Source: Noviherbaspirillum autotrophicum (GTDB taxonomy: Bacteria > Pseudomonadota > Gammaproteobacteria > Burkholderiales > Burkholderiaceae_D). Taken from it: a stretch of 64,000 nucleotides of DNA. This document shows positions 39,357 through 49,404 of this stretch, one piece after another. A program made the position numbers and the translations under genes. The notes below the pieces were generated by a model, which saw only the letters and a program-made list of their open reading frames with translations, was not told where the DNA came from and did not search any database. Within the stretch, counting starts at the first letter, position 1; each line of letters starts with the position of its first letter. The stretch is from NCBI RefSeq assembly GCF_000818395.1, contig NZ_JWJG01000028.1, positions 3,614,303 to 3,678,302 on the forward strand, in the 5' to 3' direction.

Positions 39357-40835
39357 ATGAACAACACGAATTTGATCCCGGTTTATCCGGAAATTTTTCT
39401 CCTGATCGCGACGTCGGCAATCCTGCTGATCGACATGTTCCTGAGCGAGGCAAAACGCAATATTACCTATGTGCTGACCATCGGTGCCCTGGTCGTTTGC
39501 GCGGCATTGACCATGAACGACTTCGGTCCGACTGCCTATACGTTCAACAACATGTTCGTGTCTGACCCGATGTCGGGGCTACTGAAGCTCTTCTCGTATA
39601 TCGCGATCGGCATGACATTGATCTACTCGCGCCAGTACGTTGGCGATCGCGGTATGCTTGGCGGCACACTGGGCGGCGAGTTCTACGTCCTTGCGCTTTT
39701 CTCGCTGCTCGGACAGATGGTCATGATTTCGGGGAATAACTTCCTGATCATTTATCTTGGCCTAGAGCTGATGTCGTTGTCCCTGTACGCGCTGGTGGCA
39801 CTGCGTCGTGGTTACTCGATTTCAACCGAGGCAGCGATGAAGTATTTCATTCTCGGCGCGCTGGCATCTGGCTTCCTGCTGTATGGAATTTCGATGTTGT
39901 ACGGCGCAACCGGCTCTCTCGACCTGACGGAAGTCGCAAAGGCGACGGCATCGGGCACCGTGAACAAGACGGTGCTGGTGTTTGGCGTCGTTTTCGTGGT
40001 TTCCGGCCTCGCATTCAAGCTTGGCGTGGTTCCGTTTCACATGTGGGTTCCTGACGTGTATCAGGGCGCGCCGACTGCCGTCACGCTCCTGCTCGGCGGC
40101 GCTCCGAAGCTGGCGGCGTTTGCCATCACCATCCGGTTGCTGGTGGAAGGATTGTTCCCACTCGCCCTCGACTGGCAGCAAATGATCACCGTGCTTGCCG
40201 TACTGTCGATGGCTATCGGCAATATCACGGCGATCGTGCAGACCAACATCAAGCGTATGTTGGCCTACTCGACGATCGCGCAAATGGGCTTCATGTTGCT
40301 TGGCATGCTGTCCGGCGTTGTTAATGGCAACGTGTCGTCTGCCGCGAACGCGTACAGCTCGGCGATGTTTTATACCGTCACCTATGTATTGACCACGCTG
40401 GGCACGTTTGGCCTGATCATGTTGTTGGCACGTTCTGGCTTTGAAGCGGAAAATATCGATGACTTAAAGGGCCTGAATCAGCGCAGCCCATGGTTTGCAT
40501 TCATGATGCTGATCCTGATGTTCTCGCTGACCGGTATTCCGCCGACCGTCGGTTTCTATGCGAAGCTGTCGGTGTTGCAAGCGGTGCTGGGCACCGGGCA
40601 GATCTGGCTGGCCGTCGTTTCGGTTTTGCTGTCGCTGATTGGTGCCTTTTATTACTTGCGCGTCGTCAAGGCAATGTACTTCGATGAGCCAGTCGATACA
40701 GCAAAGATTGTTGCGAATGGCGATATGAAAGTCGCACTGAGCGTCAACGGGCTTGCCGTTTTGGTGCTCGGCGTGCTCCCAGGGCCGTTAATGGCCGTGT
40801 GCGCGACGGCCATTGTCAAGACGCTCACTTCCTGA
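39357..40835 (+). CDS. nuoN: NADH-quinone oxidoreductase subunit N
   Basis: A 492-residue antiporter-like pump subunit, the last of the 14 genes, with about 14 helices: [18 protein letters not shown] (helix 5 Glu) and [19 protein letters not shown] (helix 7 Lys). With nuoA-M it completes proton-pumping complex I. Confidence 0.97.
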   Translation: MNNTNLIPVYPEIFLLIATSAILLIDMFLSEAKRNITYVLTIGALVVCAALTMNDFGPTAYTFNNMFVSDPMSGLLKLFSYIAIGMTLIYSRQYVGDRGMLGGTLGGEFYVLALFSLLGQMVMISGNNFLIIYLGLELMSLSLYALVALRRGYSISTEAAMKYFILGALASGFLLYGISMLYGATGSLDLTEVAKATASGTVNKTVLVFGVVFVVSGLAFKLGVVPFHMWVPDVYQGAPTAVTLLLGGAPKLAAFAITIRLLVEGLFPLALDWQQMITVLAVLSMAIGNITAIVQTNIKRMLAYSTIAQMGFMLLGMLSGVVNGNVSSAANAYSSAMFYTVTYVLTTLGTFGLIMLLARSGFEAENIDDLKGLNQRSPWFAFMMLILMFSLTGIPPTVGFYAKLSVLQAVLGTGQIWLAVVSVLLSLIGAFYYLRVVKAMYFDEPVDTAKIVANGDMKVALSVNGLAVLVLGVLPGPLMAVCATAIVKTLTS

Positions 40836-40846
40836 TTGTTCGTCTA

Positions 40847-41152
40847 GTGGATGTCTCTCTTTCCAGCTGGTTCGTGATTCTGTTGGCGGCTTTTGCCGCC
40901 AACCTGCCTTTCTTTAACGAACGGCTATTCGCTATCATTCCGATTGCACGTTCTCCCAAACCGATCTGGTTACGCTTGATTGAGCTGTTTGGCCTGTATT
41001 TGCTGGTACGTGGTGTCGGATACCTGCTTGAGTCTCGTATCGGCAATACTTTCCCCCAAGGCTGGGAGTTTTACGTCATCACAGCCTGCCTTTTCATCGT
41101 TCTAGCCTTTCCTGGCTTCGTCTACCGTTACTTGCGAAAGCAGCATGGTTGA
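40847..41152 (+). CDS. DUF2818 family membrane protein
   Basis: A 101-residue membrane protein with three helices (about 4-22, 43-62, 75-94) and the family motif AAFAANLPFFNERLF. DUF2818 genes follow nuoN in many Burkholderiales and are probably co-transcribed with it, so a role near complex I is possible but unproven. The GTG at 40847 lies 11 bp after nuoN; the longer frame from 40799 would overlap nuoN by 37 bp. Confidence 0.8.
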   Translation: MDVSLSSWFVILLAAFAANLPFFNERLFAIIPIARSPKPIWLRLIELFGLYLLVRGVGYLLESRIGNTFPQGWEFYVITACLFIVLAFPGFVYRYLRKQHG

Positions 41153-41218
41153 TCTGCGAACCTTGCAGATTCTGACCATGCTGTAATATTGAGCTCAATA
41201 CGTTATTGGAGCCTACGC

Positions 41219-41773
41219 ATGGATTTGCATTTGAAAGAAGTGAAGGTCGACGGTGATGTCGCATTCGAGGGCAAATTCCTCAAGCTGCAAAGCGATACCG
41301 TTCGCCTGCCAGACGGTAAAACATCGAACCGAGAATATATTCGCCACCCCGGCGCTGTTGTTGTACTTCCTCTTTTCGTCGATGGGACGGTACTGCTGGA
41401 GCGGCAATTCCGTTATCCGCTCGATCAGGTTTTCATCGAATTCCCAGCTGGAAAAATCGATCCAAATGAAGATCCGCTCGATTGTGCTCAGCGTGAGCTT
41501 CAGGAAGAAACCGGCTATACCGCAAGCGACTGGGAATTCGTCTGCACTATTCATAATGCCATCGCCTATTCAGACGAACATCTCGACATTTATCTTGCAC
41601 GTGGACTGACTGCCGGTGAAAGCAAACTCGACGATGGTGAATTTCTTGAGACCTTCAAGGCTTCCGTTCCGGATATGCTGCAATGGATCCGCGAGGGAAA
41701 AATCACCGACGTCAAAACTGTCATCGGCGCCTTCTGGCTTGAGAAAATATTGGCAGGGCAGTGGAAACTGTAA
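41219..41773 (+). CDS. Nudix hydrolase, ADP-ribose pyrophosphatase type
   Basis: A 184-residue Nudix enzyme. The Nudix box (G-x5-E-x7-RELQEETGY) is intact from GKIDPNEDPL on, and VVVLPLFVDGTVLLERQFRYP upstream is typical of the ADP-ribose/NudF group; that substrate is likely but not certain. The ATG at 41219 was preferred to 41189 because the homologous region starts MDLHLKEVKVDG. Ends the nuo-DUF2818 run at the terminator at 41795. Confidence 0.9.
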   Translation: MDLHLKEVKVDGDVAFEGKFLKLQSDTVRLPDGKTSNREYIRHPGAVVVLPLFVDGTVLLERQFRYPLDQVFIEFPAGKIDPNEDPLDCAQRELQEETGYTASDWEFVCTIHNAIAYSDEHLDIYLARGLTAGESKLDDGEFLETFKASVPDMLQWIREGKITDVKTVIGAFWLEKILAGQWKL

Positions 41774-41794
41774 CTCCTTGCAGCGCCGGTCAAT

Positions 41795-41824
41795 AAAAAA
41801 GCCGCGAATGCGGCTTTTTTATTT
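41795..41824. terminator. Bidirectional terminator between the Nudix and ETF-QO genes
   Basis: AAAAAAGCCGC and GCGGCTTTTTT flank a GAAT loop, with A-tract and T-tract on either side, so it serves both convergent genes. Confidence 0.92.
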
Positions 41825-43513
41825 TTACATTCCCGAATAGTTTGGTCCACCACCGCCTTCGGGCGTAACCCACACGATGTTCTGCGTCGGGTCCTTGATG
41901 TCGCACGTCTTGCAATGCACGCAGTTCTGCGCATTGATCTGCAACCGATCCTCGCCGCCATCGGTCTTCACGAATTCGTACACCCCCGCCGGACAGTAGC
42001 GGCTTTCCGGCCCCGCAAACTTCGCCAGGTTGATCTTCACCGGCACCGACGGATCCTTCAGCGTCAGGTGCGCCGGCTGGTTTTCTTCATGGTTGGTGTT
42101 GCTCACGAAGACGCTCGACAGCCGATCGAAGGTCAGCTTGCCGTCGGGCTTCGGATACGCGATTTGCTGGCACTGCGCGGCTGGCTGCAGATAGACGTGA
42201 TCGGGCTTGTCGCGATGCAGCGTCCACGGCGGATTCTTGACCCCGAGCTTGGGCAGGAACCACTGCTCGATGCCCGTCATCAGCGGCCCCATCAGCGCCC
42301 CCTTCTTGAACCACAGCTTGAAGTTGCGCGACTGGTCGAGCTCTTCCTTGAGCCAGCTGTTGTCGTACGCTTGCGGATACGCGCTGAGCTCGTCGGCGGC
42401 GCGACCGGACGTGACGGCTGCAAAGACGGCGTCGGCGCACAGCATGCCGCTCTTGATCGCGGTATGGCTGCCCTTGATGCGGGCCGCATTCAGGAAGCCG
42501 GCGTCGCAGCCGATCAGGGCGCCGCCCGGGAACACCAGCTTCGGCAGCGCTTGCGGCGTGCCATTGTTGATGGCGCGCGCGCCATAGCTGATGCGCTTGC
42601 CGCCGTCGATGTGGGCGCGGATGCTCGGGTGCGTCTTCCAGCGCTGCATTTCCTCGAACGGGCTCATCCACGGATTCTTGTAATCCAGGCCGATGACGAA
42701 GCCGAGCGTGACCTTGTTGCCTTCGAGGTGATACAGGAAGCCGCCACCGAAGGTTTCCTTGTCCATTGGCCAGCCGGCGGTGTGCACCACCAGGCCGGGC
42801 TTGGCCTTGGCCGGATCGATTTCCCACAGTTCCTTGATGCCGATCGCAAAGCTTTGCGGATCCTTGCCCTCGTCGAGCTTGTACCTGGCAATCAGCTGCT
42901 TGCCCAGGTGGCCGCGCGCGCCTTCGGCAAAGATCGTGTACTTGCCCAGCAATTCCATGCCGAGCTGGAAATTCTCGGTCGGCTCGCCATCCTTGCCTAT
43001 GCCCATGTTGCCGGTAGCAACACCGCGCACGGCGCCTCGGTCGTCGTACAGCACTTCGGCAGCCGTAAAGCCCGGGAAGATTTCCACGCCCAGCGCTTCG
43101 GCTTGCTGCGCCATCCACTTGACGACGTTGCCGAGCGCGACCACGTAGCAGCCCTCGTTATGGAAGTTGCGCGGCACCAGGAAATCGGGCGTGCGCTTGG
43201 CGCCGGTCTCGCTCAGGAACAGGATGTCGTCGCCGGTGACCGGCTGGTTCAGCGGGGCGCCGAGCTCTTTCCAGTTCGGGAACAATTCGTTCATTGCGCG
43301 CGGATCCATCACCGCGCCCGACAGGATGTGGGCGCCGGGTTCGGAACCCTTTTCGAGCACCACCACCGACACGTCCTTGCCTTGTTCGGCGGCCAGCTGC
43401 TTGATGCGGATCGCCGTGGCCAGGCCGCCGGGTCCGGCGCCGACGATCACTACGTCGTATTCCATCGACTCGCGCGGGCCATACTGTTCTATCAGATTTT
43501 GGGTCTGTGTCAT
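41825..43513 (-). CDS. Electron transfer flavoprotein-ubiquinone oxidoreductase
   Basis: A 562-residue membrane-associated flavoprotein that passes electrons from electron transfer flavoprotein, reduced in fatty-acid and amino-acid oxidation, to ubiquinone. FAD motif VVIVGAGPGGLATAIRI at about 21-37. The C-terminal [4Fe-4S] domain has CPAGVYEF and NCVHCKTCDIKDPTQN. Length is normal. Codon choice is notably GC-rich, which also yields a long spurious frame on the other strand. Confidence 0.96.
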   Translation of the reverse strand: MTQTQNLIEQYGPRESMEYDVVIVGAGPGGLATAIRIKQLAAEQGKDVSVVVLEKGSEPGAHILSGAVMDPRAMNELFPNWKELGAPLNQPVTGDDILFLSETGAKRTPDFLVPRNFHNEGCYVVALGNVVKWMAQQAEALGVEIFPGFTAAEVLYDDRGAVRGVATGNMGIGKDGEPTENFQLGMELLGKYTIFAEGARGHLGKQLIARYKLDEGKDPQSFAIGIKELWEIDPAKAKPGLVVHTAGWPMDKETFGGGFLYHLEGNKVTLGFVIGLDYKNPWMSPFEEMQRWKTHPSIRAHIDGGKRISYGARAINNGTPQALPKLVFPGGALIGCDAGFLNAARIKGSHTAIKSGMLCADAVFAAVTSGRAADELSAYPQAYDNSWLKEELDQSRNFKLWFKKGALMGPLMTGIEQWFLPKLGVKNPPWTLHRDKPDHVYLQPAAQCQQIAYPKPDGKLTFDRLSSVFVSNTNHEENQPAHLTLKDPSVPVKINLAKFAGPESRYCPAGVYEFVKTDGGEDRLQINAQNCVHCKTCDIKDPTQNIVWVTPEGGGGPNYSGM

Positions 43514-43674
43514 GGTCTCACCAGGGTAGTTAAAATTATCGAACGAACGTGCTAATTGTCGTGGATTTTGCGGGAGAATGCTAGGCAGAGCACTCTAAAT
43601 GCCACTCTTTCATGTAATCATAACGTCAAGTGGGACGGTACGGTCGCTTGCCGGCCAATAACAAGGAGATTTTC

Positions 43675-44451
43675 GTGGGCATCGAAATGAATTTTGAAGG
43701 GAAGATTGCTTTGATTACCGGCGCTTCCAGTGGACTGGGCAACCGGTTTGCAAAGGTGCTGGCGCAGGCGGGGGCTCAGGTGGTGCTGGCATCCCGCCGC
43801 GTGGAGCGACTGAAAGAATTGCGTGCGGAGATTGAGGCCGGTGGCGGTGCCGCCCACGTAGTTGCGCTCGACGTGACCGATTATTCCAGCATCAAATCCG
43901 CGATTGCGCATGCGGAGACGGAAGCGGGGCCAATCGATATTCTCGTCAATAATTCGGGCGTGTCGACAACACAGCGTCTGGTCGATGTTACGCCAGAGGA
44001 TTATGCGTTTGTCATGGATACCAACCAGCGCGGTGCGTTTTTCGTGGCGCAGGAAACAGCCAAGCGCATGATCGCGCGTGCCAAGGGGGATCCGAAAAAG
44101 CAGCACCGCATCATCAATATCGCGTCAGTCGCCGGCCTGCGCGTGCTGCCGCAAATCGGCATTTATTGCATGAGCAAGGCGGCCGTCGTTCACATGACTA
44201 AATCAATGGCAGTCGAATGGGGGCGCTACGGCATCAATGTCAACGCAATCTGCCCTGGCTATATCAGCACCGAGATCAACGCAGAGCATTTCGGCACCGA
44301 GCAAGGCCATGCGCTGATTAACATGTTGCCGCGCAAACGGCTGGGCAAGCCGGAGGATCTGGATGGATTGCTGCTGTTGCTCGCGTCTGAGGAATCGCGC
44401 TTTATCAATGGCGCCATCATTACTGCGGATGACGGCATGAGCGCGCAATAG
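43675..44451 (+). CDS. SDR family oxidoreductase
   Basis: A 258-residue classical short-chain dehydrogenase: TGASSGLG at 15-22, NNSG (usually NNAG) near 104-107, and active-site Y164-x3-K168. The GTG at 43675 has AAGGAG six bases upstream, which decides the start. It lies 23 bp before a thioesterase gene and next to ETF-QO, so a hydroxyacyl substrate in fatty acid breakdown is plausible; that is inference. Confidence 0.88.
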   Translation: MGIEMNFEGKIALITGASSGLGNRFAKVLAQAGAQVVLASRRVERLKELRAEIEAGGGAAHVVALDVTDYSSIKSAIAHAETEAGPIDILVNNSGVSTTQRLVDVTPEDYAFVMDTNQRGAFFVAQETAKRMIARAKGDPKKQHRIINIASVAGLRVLPQIGIYCMSKAAVVHMTKSMAVEWGRYGINVNAICPGYISTEINAEHFGTEQGHALINMLPRKRLGKPEDLDGLLLLLASEESRFINGAIITADDGMSAQ

Positions 44452-44474
44452 AGCACGGCCAGGGCAAACAATCC

Positions 44475-44885
44475 ATGACAACGAAAAAACTCGTTCATAC
44501 CTTGCGCATGCCGATCCGCTGGGGGGATATGGATGCGATGGGGCATGTCAACAACACGGTTTATTTCCGCTACCTGGAGCAGGCGCGCATCGAATGGTTT
44601 ACCGAAGTTGGGTGCGATCCCGACCCGCTTGGCGAGGGACCGGTGATCATCAATGCGCATTGCACCTTCATCAAGCAGCTCAAGTATCCGGGCGATATTG
44701 AGATCCGCACCTATGTCGGACCGGCTGGACGTTCGAGCTTCGAAACGATCCAGGAAATCCGGCGTGTTGATCAGCCTGAGGTAATTTCGGCCCATGGCGG
44801 CGCGAAGGTTGTTTGGGTAAATTTTCCGACTGAAAAATCGGCACCTTTGCCTGATCGTATTCGCGCACTGCTGGCCGACGCTTAA
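44475..44885 (+). CDS. Hotdog-fold acyl-CoA thioesterase (4HBT family)
   Basis: A 136-residue single hotdog domain. The signature RWGDMDAMGHVNNTVYFRYL (15-34) contains the probable catalytic Asp of the 4-hydroxybenzoyl-CoA thioesterase/YbgC group. Likely cotranscribed with the SDR gene 23 bp upstream. Substrate unknown, probably an acyl-CoA. Confidence 0.9.
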   Translation: MTTKKLVHTLRMPIRWGDMDAMGHVNNTVYFRYLEQARIEWFTEVGCDPDPLGEGPVIINAHCTFIKQLKYPGDIEIRTYVGPAGRSSFETIQEIRRVDQPEVISAHGGAKVVWVNFPTEKSAPLPDRIRALLADA

Positions 44886-44892
44886 CAGGCCA

Positions 44893-45453
44893 TTAACCTG
44901 CCACGCCGACGAGCCTATGTACCAGCTCGCCGGACGTGGCGGCGGCAAACTTACGCATCAGGCGGGCGCGGTGCATTTCCACCGTGCGCGGGCTGAGTCC
45001 AACCTGGCGGGCGATCAGCTTGCTGGTCTTGCCTTCCACCAGCAATGCAGCAATTTCCCTTTCACGCGGCGTCAACTGAGCAGTGACAGGGCGCTTTGCA
45101 CTCAGATCTTCGAAGGCCCAGATACCGGCGGCATGCGGCTCGTTGTGGACAAGGGCACGGCCGCTGACATGGCACCAGAACAGGTCCTTATTTGCCCGTT
45201 TCATGATGCGCTCGTCAGAGTAATTTCCACCAGCGCTCATGATGGGAACGATGCGCGCACCGGTACGCTCGAACTCGTCGACGGTTGGGTAAAGCACCTG
45301 GAACGACTGGCCGATCAGCTCTTCCGGCCGATAGCCGAACATCCTTGCCAGCGCTTCATTGCAAGCAAGAATGACCCGGTTTCGGGACACGCACATGCCT
45401 ACTGGCGCGTTCTGGAAAATGGATTCGTAATCGATCGAAAATAGGGCGCTCAT
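44893..45453 (-). CDS. PAS-LuxR transcriptional regulator
   Basis: A 186-residue regulator with an N-terminal PAS domain (about 5-118; APVGMCVSRNRVILACNEAL, FGYRPEELIGQSF) and a C-terminal LuxR-type helix-turn-helix (about 122-180; LTPREREIAALLVEGKTSK, GLSPRTVEMHRARLMRK). There is no receiver domain, so signal sensing is probably through the PAS fold. Divergent from scoAB with a shared 139-bp control region, which suggests it regulates ketone-body use. Confidence 0.88.
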   Translation of the reverse strand: MSALFSIDYESIFQNAPVGMCVSRNRVILACNEALARMFGYRPEELIGQSFQVLYPTVDEFERTGARIVPIMSAGGNYSDERIMKRANKDLFWCHVSGRALVHNEPHAAGIWAFEDLSAKRPVTAQLTPREREIAALLVEGKTSKLIARQVGLSPRTVEMHRARLMRKFAAATSGELVHRLVGVAG

Positions 45454-45592
45454 GGGATAGGGGCGCTGTTCTAAGGTTAATAATTCGTATTTTTACGGTA
45501 TTGCACGGCCTGGTCCACCACCTTATGCTGGGGGTGGGCAAATCAGCCAGAAAAGCCTATGTTAGGTCATTTCTCATAATAAGAGGGTTGGT

Positions 45593-46291
45593 ATGAATAA
45601 ACTTTATCCAGATGCAGCCAGCGCACTGGCCGGCATCGTCAAGGACGGTCAGACTATCGCGGTCGGGGGATTCGGGTTGTGCGGCATTCCGGAGGCCTTA
45701 ATTGAGGCGCTGCGCGACGCGGGCGTCAAGAACCTGACTGCCATTTCCAACAACGCCGGCGTTGATGGTTTCGGCCTCGGGCAGTTGCTCACCACGCGCC
45801 AGATCAAGAAAATGATTTCGTCCTATGTCGGCGAAAACAAGGAGTTCGAGCGCCAATACCTGGCTGGCGAGCTGGAACTGGAGTTCACGCCGCAAGGCAC
45901 GTTGGCAGAAAAGTTGCGTGCCGGCGGCGCCGGCATTCCGGCGTTCTTCACTAAGACCGGCGTCGGCACTATCGTCGCGGACGGCAAGGAAGTGCGCGAA
46001 TTCGACGGCGAGAAGTATGTGATGGAGCATTCGCTGGTCGCCGATGTGTCCCTTGTGAAGGCCTACATGGCGGACAAGACCGGCAACCTGGTGTTCCGCA
46101 AGACCGCGCGCAACTTCAATCCGAACGTCGCCATGGCGGGCAAGATCACGGTGGTCGAGGTCGAGAAGCTGGTCGAGGCCGGGGAGCTCGATCCGGATCA
46201 GATCCATTTGCCGGGCATTTTCGTGCATCGTATCGTGGTGAATGCGAATCCCGAGAAGCGCATCGAACAACGCACCACGCGTGCAAAGTAA
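45593..46291 (+). CDS. scoA: 3-oxoacid CoA-transferase, subunit A
   Basis: A 232-residue alpha subunit of a class I CoA transferase, probably succinyl-CoA:acetoacetate CoA-transferase (SCOT): [20 protein letters not shown] (18-37) and the [16 protein letters not shown] loop. It activates acetoacetate from 3-hydroxybutyrate oxidation. Followed by scoB after 14 bp; AGAGGG precedes the ATG. Confidence 0.93.
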   Translation: MNKLYPDAASALAGIVKDGQTIAVGGFGLCGIPEALIEALRDAGVKNLTAISNNAGVDGFGLGQLLTTRQIKKMISSYVGENKEFERQYLAGELELEFTPQGTLAEKLRAGGAGIPAFFTKTGVGTIVADGKEVREFDGEKYVMEHSLVADVSLVKAYMADKTGNLVFRKTARNFNPNVAMAGKITVVEVEKLVEAGELDPDQIHLPGIFVHRIVVNANPEKRIEQRTTRAK

Positions 46292-46305
46292 TACGGAGAA
46301 CGAAC

Positions 46306-46959
46306 ATGGCTTGGACTCGTGATGAAATGGCCGCGCGCGCGGCGAAGGAACTGCAGGACGGCTTCTATGTGAACCTGGGCATTGGTTTGCCGACGCTGGT
46401 CGCGAACTATGTGCCGAAGGATATCGAGGTGTGGCTGCAGTCCGAAAATGGGTTGCTCGGCATCGGTCCGTTCCCGACCGAAGAGGAAGTTGATCCGGAC
46501 CTGATCAACGCCGGTAAGCAGACCGTGACGGCCTTGGCCGGCTCGTCATTCTTCAGTTCGGCGGACTCGTTTGCGATGATCCGCGGCGGCAAGATCAATA
46601 TTGCCATCCTGGGGGCAATGCAGGTGAGCGAAAAGGGCGACTTGGCAAACTGGATGATCCCGGGAAAGATGGTCAAGGGCATGGGCGGCGCAATGGACCT
46701 CGTCGCAGGCGTCAAGCGCGTCGTGGTGCTGATGGAGCATGTGGCAAAGGCGAAGGATGGCACGACCTCGCACAAGATCCTGAAGAAATGCGACCTCCCG
46801 CTGACCGGTGTTGGCGTGGTCAACCGGATCATTACCGATCTCGGTGTGATCGACGTGACGGATTCCGGCCTAAAACTGATCGAACTCGCGCCGGGCGTAA
46901 CGAAGGAGGAAGTGGTCGAGAAGACCGGTGCGGAACTGGATGTGAGCGCGGTCGCTTGA
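46306..46959 (+). CDS. scoB: 3-oxoacid CoA-transferase, subunit B
   Basis: A 217-residue beta subunit with the catalytic glutamate E47 in the SENG motif (LQSENGLLG) that forms the glutamyl-CoA intermediate, and [20 protein letters not shown] typical of the family. Works with ScoA and the nearby 3-hydroxybutyrate dehydrogenase in using ketone bodies or stored polyhydroxybutyrate. Confidence 0.95.
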   Translation: MAWTRDEMAARAAKELQDGFYVNLGIGLPTLVANYVPKDIEVWLQSENGLLGIGPFPTEEEVDPDLINAGKQTVTALAGSSFFSSADSFAMIRGGKINIAILGAMQVSEKGDLANWMIPGKMVKGMGGAMDLVAGVKRVVVLMEHVAKAKDGTTSHKILKKCDLPLTGVGVVNRIITDLGVIDVTDSGLKLIELAPGVTKEEVVEKTGAELDVSAVA

Positions 46960-46976
46960 GCTGACCCTCTTGCAGA

Positions 46977-47010
46977 AAACGGCGCCTCTCATGGCGCCGT
47001 TTTTTTTTTT
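46977..47010 (+). terminator. Terminator after scoAB
   Basis: AAAACGGCGCC and GGCGCCGTTTT pair around TCTCAT and are followed by a run of 12 or so T. Confidence 0.93.
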
Positions 47011-47041
47011 GCGTCCGAAGAGCGTACGGCGTATCTGTGCG

Positions 47042-48424
47042 TCAGCGCATAGGCGCTTCATCGTACTGCAGCAGATACACGGTTCCCGAATAGTCGTCGG
47101 AAATATACATGCCACCCTTTCCGTTCGGGATTGCCGTAACCGGACGGCCCCAGCGCCGGCCCGTTTTTTCGTCCGAGATCCAGCCCGTCACCAAGTCGAC
47201 AGGGTCTCCCACGGAGCCATCTTCCCTGAATGGAAACAGCACAACCTTGTGACCGTTGGGCGCGCTGCAATTCCAGCAGCCGTGCAGCGCGGTGACCAGC
47301 GCATTGCGATAGGGCGCGGGCAGGCCCGATTCATGCAAAAAGTTCATGCCGAGGGGCGCAGAATGTGGGTCGATGCCTTTCGTCACGCGATCGATCTTGT
47401 TGCAATCGAGCTTGTCGCCCTCCGGATTCATTTGAACATCCCGATCGTATGGCATGTTGTCCCGCCCATCATCGGGGTTCGGATTGCAGAATGGCCAGCC
47501 ATAGTTGCCGCCGTCCCTGACTTTCACCAGCAGATCGGGCGGATGACCGTCGACGTAGCTTTGCATGACCTTGCCGTAGTCATCCTTGCCGTCGCCATTC
47601 CAATCCTTGTGATACGGGTAGGCGATGTTGTCGCGGCTGTTGACCACCGCCCACAATTCATTCGTTCCTGGCTTGAACCGGATACCTTCCGCATTACGCA
47701 GACCCGACGCGTACAGCCGCCCGTTCTTTCCATTCGCGTCGTACTCATATATCGCGCCGCGGCGTGGATCGGCCCTTGTATCGGAGAGGCAGGCATTGCA
47801 TGTGGATGCAATCGACACATAGAGCTTGCCGTCACGCAGCGCCATGTTTTTCAGCTGGTGCCCGTAGCTGCCCTTGAGGCCAGGACTGGAGGCATCGGGC
47901 AGGTTGCCCACCACTGTTTGAATTGGCCCGATTTTGGTTTGCCCATTGCTGTAGGGCGCACGAATGATGCGGTTCGATTCGGCGATATACACATATTGTT
48001 CGCTGCCCAACGCGTGGAACACAATGTCATGCGGATGATGCATGCCTGATGCAAAGACGGAATGCCGGGCATTATCTTGGCCGTCAGGGCGTAGCAACGT
48101 GATGGTTCCGCTGCCGGGGCTTGATACCAGGAGGTCGCCGTTGGGCGCGAGCGCCATGAAGCGCGCGTCCTCGACGCGTGCCACCACGCGGATCGAAAAT
48201 CCCTTCGGAATGGTAAGTGTGCGCGCAACGTCGAAAGGCGCGGTTGCCGCCTCAGGCGGGACCAGCACCTTGACAGATTGGTTGGCGCCGAATGGGGAAG
48301 CCGTTGCCGCAAGGGCGACACCGACGAACGGCAGGGCGATGGCGCAAAGAAATTGCGCTTGCAACGCGCGCTGCCAAGCACTTGTTCGGTGCTCCTTGAC
48401 GGGGAGAGGCGGCGCTATCGTCAT
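47042..48424 (-). CDS. Exported L-sorbosone/glucose dehydrogenase-like beta-propeller protein
   Basis: A 460-residue protein with a signal-like hydrophobic segment at about 25-42 (LCAIALPFVGVALAATA) and a six-bladed propeller of the PQQ-dependent sorbosone/glucose dehydrogenase superfamily: MHHPHDIVFH, YGHQLKNMAL, GLRNAEGIRFKPGTNELW, GGNYGWPFCNP and PVTAIPNGKGGMYISDDYSG. Several cysteines (CNACLSD, HGCWNCS) suggest periplasmic disulfides. Substrate unknown. The ATG at 48424 was chosen over 48466 because it begins just before the signal region. Confidence 0.83.
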   Translation of the reverse strand: MTIAPPLPVKEHRTSAWQRALQAQFLCAIALPFVGVALAATASPFGANQSVKVLVPPEAATAPFDVARTLTIPKGFSIRVVARVEDARFMALAPNGDLLVSSPGSGTITLLRPDGQDNARHSVFASGMHHPHDIVFHALGSEQYVYIAESNRIIRAPYSNGQTKIGPIQTVVGNLPDASSPGLKGSYGHQLKNMALRDGKLYVSIASTCNACLSDTRADPRRGAIYEYDANGKNGRLYASGLRNAEGIRFKPGTNELWAVVNSRDNIAYPYHKDWNGDGKDDYGKVMQSYVDGHPPDLLVKVRDGGNYGWPFCNPNPDDGRDNMPYDRDVQMNPEGDKLDCNKIDRVTKGIDPHSAPLGMNFLHESGLPAPYRNALVTALHGCWNCSAPNGHKVVLFPFREDGSVGDPVDLVTGWISDEKTGRRWGRPVTAIPNGKGGMYISDDYSGTVYLLQYDEAPMR

Positions 48425-48519
48425 TCGCTGCTCCAACGCGGACTTTCGACAAAGCGACGTCGGCAAGGCTGCGAACGGCGTAGCAAATGGCCGAAAACGC
48501 GCCGTTGCGGGTTACTGGG

Positions 48520-49302
48520 TTACTGTGCTACCCAGCCGCCATCCATGTTCCACGCGACACCACGGACCTGGGAGGCGGCATCGCTGCTCAGGAAGACCGC
48601 AAGTTCGCCGAGTTGTTCCGGCGTGACGAATTCACCGGAAGGTTGTTTCTCGGACAGTAGACTTTTCTTGGCCGCTTCAATCGAGATGCCTTGTTGTTCC
48701 GACCGCGCATCGACTTGCTTTTGCACCAGAGGAGTCAGTACCCAGCCAGGGCAGATTGCATTGCACGTGATCCCGGTATGAGCATTTTCCAGCGCCGTTA
48801 CCTTAGTCAGTCCGACAATGCCGTGTTTGGCTGCAACATATGCGGATTTCTGCGCTGAACCGACCAACCCGTGGACCGACGCGATATTGATGATGCGACC
48901 CCAGTTGCGCGCTTTCATCGTCGGCAGCGCCAGGCGCGTAGTGTGAAACGCGGAACTGAGGTTGATCGCGATGATCGCATCCCATTTTTCAACAGGAAAA
49001 TCCTCGACATTGGCGACGTACTGGATCCCGGCATTGTTCACCAGGATATCGACTGCGCCGAATTGTTCAGCCGCAAAGCGCATCATTGCTTCAATTTCCG
49101 CCGGCTTCGACATGTCGGCATTGTGATACGCGGTCTTGACCTTGAACTGCTCCTTCACGTCGGCCTGGATGGCATCGATTTCCTTCATGTCGCCGAAACC
49201 GTTGAAGACGATGTTTGCGCCTTGCGCAGCGAACGCTTTGGCAATGCCAAGTCCGATACCGGACGTGGAGCCAGTGACGAGTGCGGTCTTCCCTTTATGC
49301 AT
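48520..49302 (-). CDS. bdhA: 3-hydroxybutyrate dehydrogenase
   Basis: A 260-residue SDR oxidising (R)-3-hydroxybutyrate to acetoacetate with NAD+. TGSTSGIG at 10-17, NNAGIQYVANVEDFP typical of this group, catalytic YVAAK, and the family-type QVDARSEQQGIS segment. The long frame runs to 49710, but the ATG at 49302 is the homologous start. Its product is activated by ScoAB 1.6 kb away. Codons upstream of 49302 are not part of the protein. Confidence 0.93.
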   Translation of the reverse strand: MHKGKTALVTGSTSGIGLGIAKAFAAQGANIVFNGFGDMKEIDAIQADVKEQFKVKTAYHNADMSKPAEIEAMMRFAAEQFGAVDILVNNAGIQYVANVEDFPVEKWDAIIAINLSSAFHTTRLALPTMKARNWGRIINIASVHGLVGSAQKSAYVAAKHGIVGLTKVTALENAHTGITCNAICPGWVLTPLVQKQVDARSEQQGISIEAAKKSLLSEKQPSGEFVTPEQLGELAVFLSSDAASQVRGVAWNMDGGWVAQ

Positions 49303-49404
49303 GGTGTCCTCTGCGAATGAAATATTGAACTGCGAAGAAGGTAAACAGGATTTTAAGCGGAACGAACAGTAAAATGCGAGAATGACAACCGGATACCAGA
49401 CAAA

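Noticed and set aside
41915-43555. 546-codon open frame opposite ETF-QO
   Set aside because: It is the complementary-strand shadow of a GC-rich gene, has no family features, and the ETF-QO motifs on the minus strand are complete.
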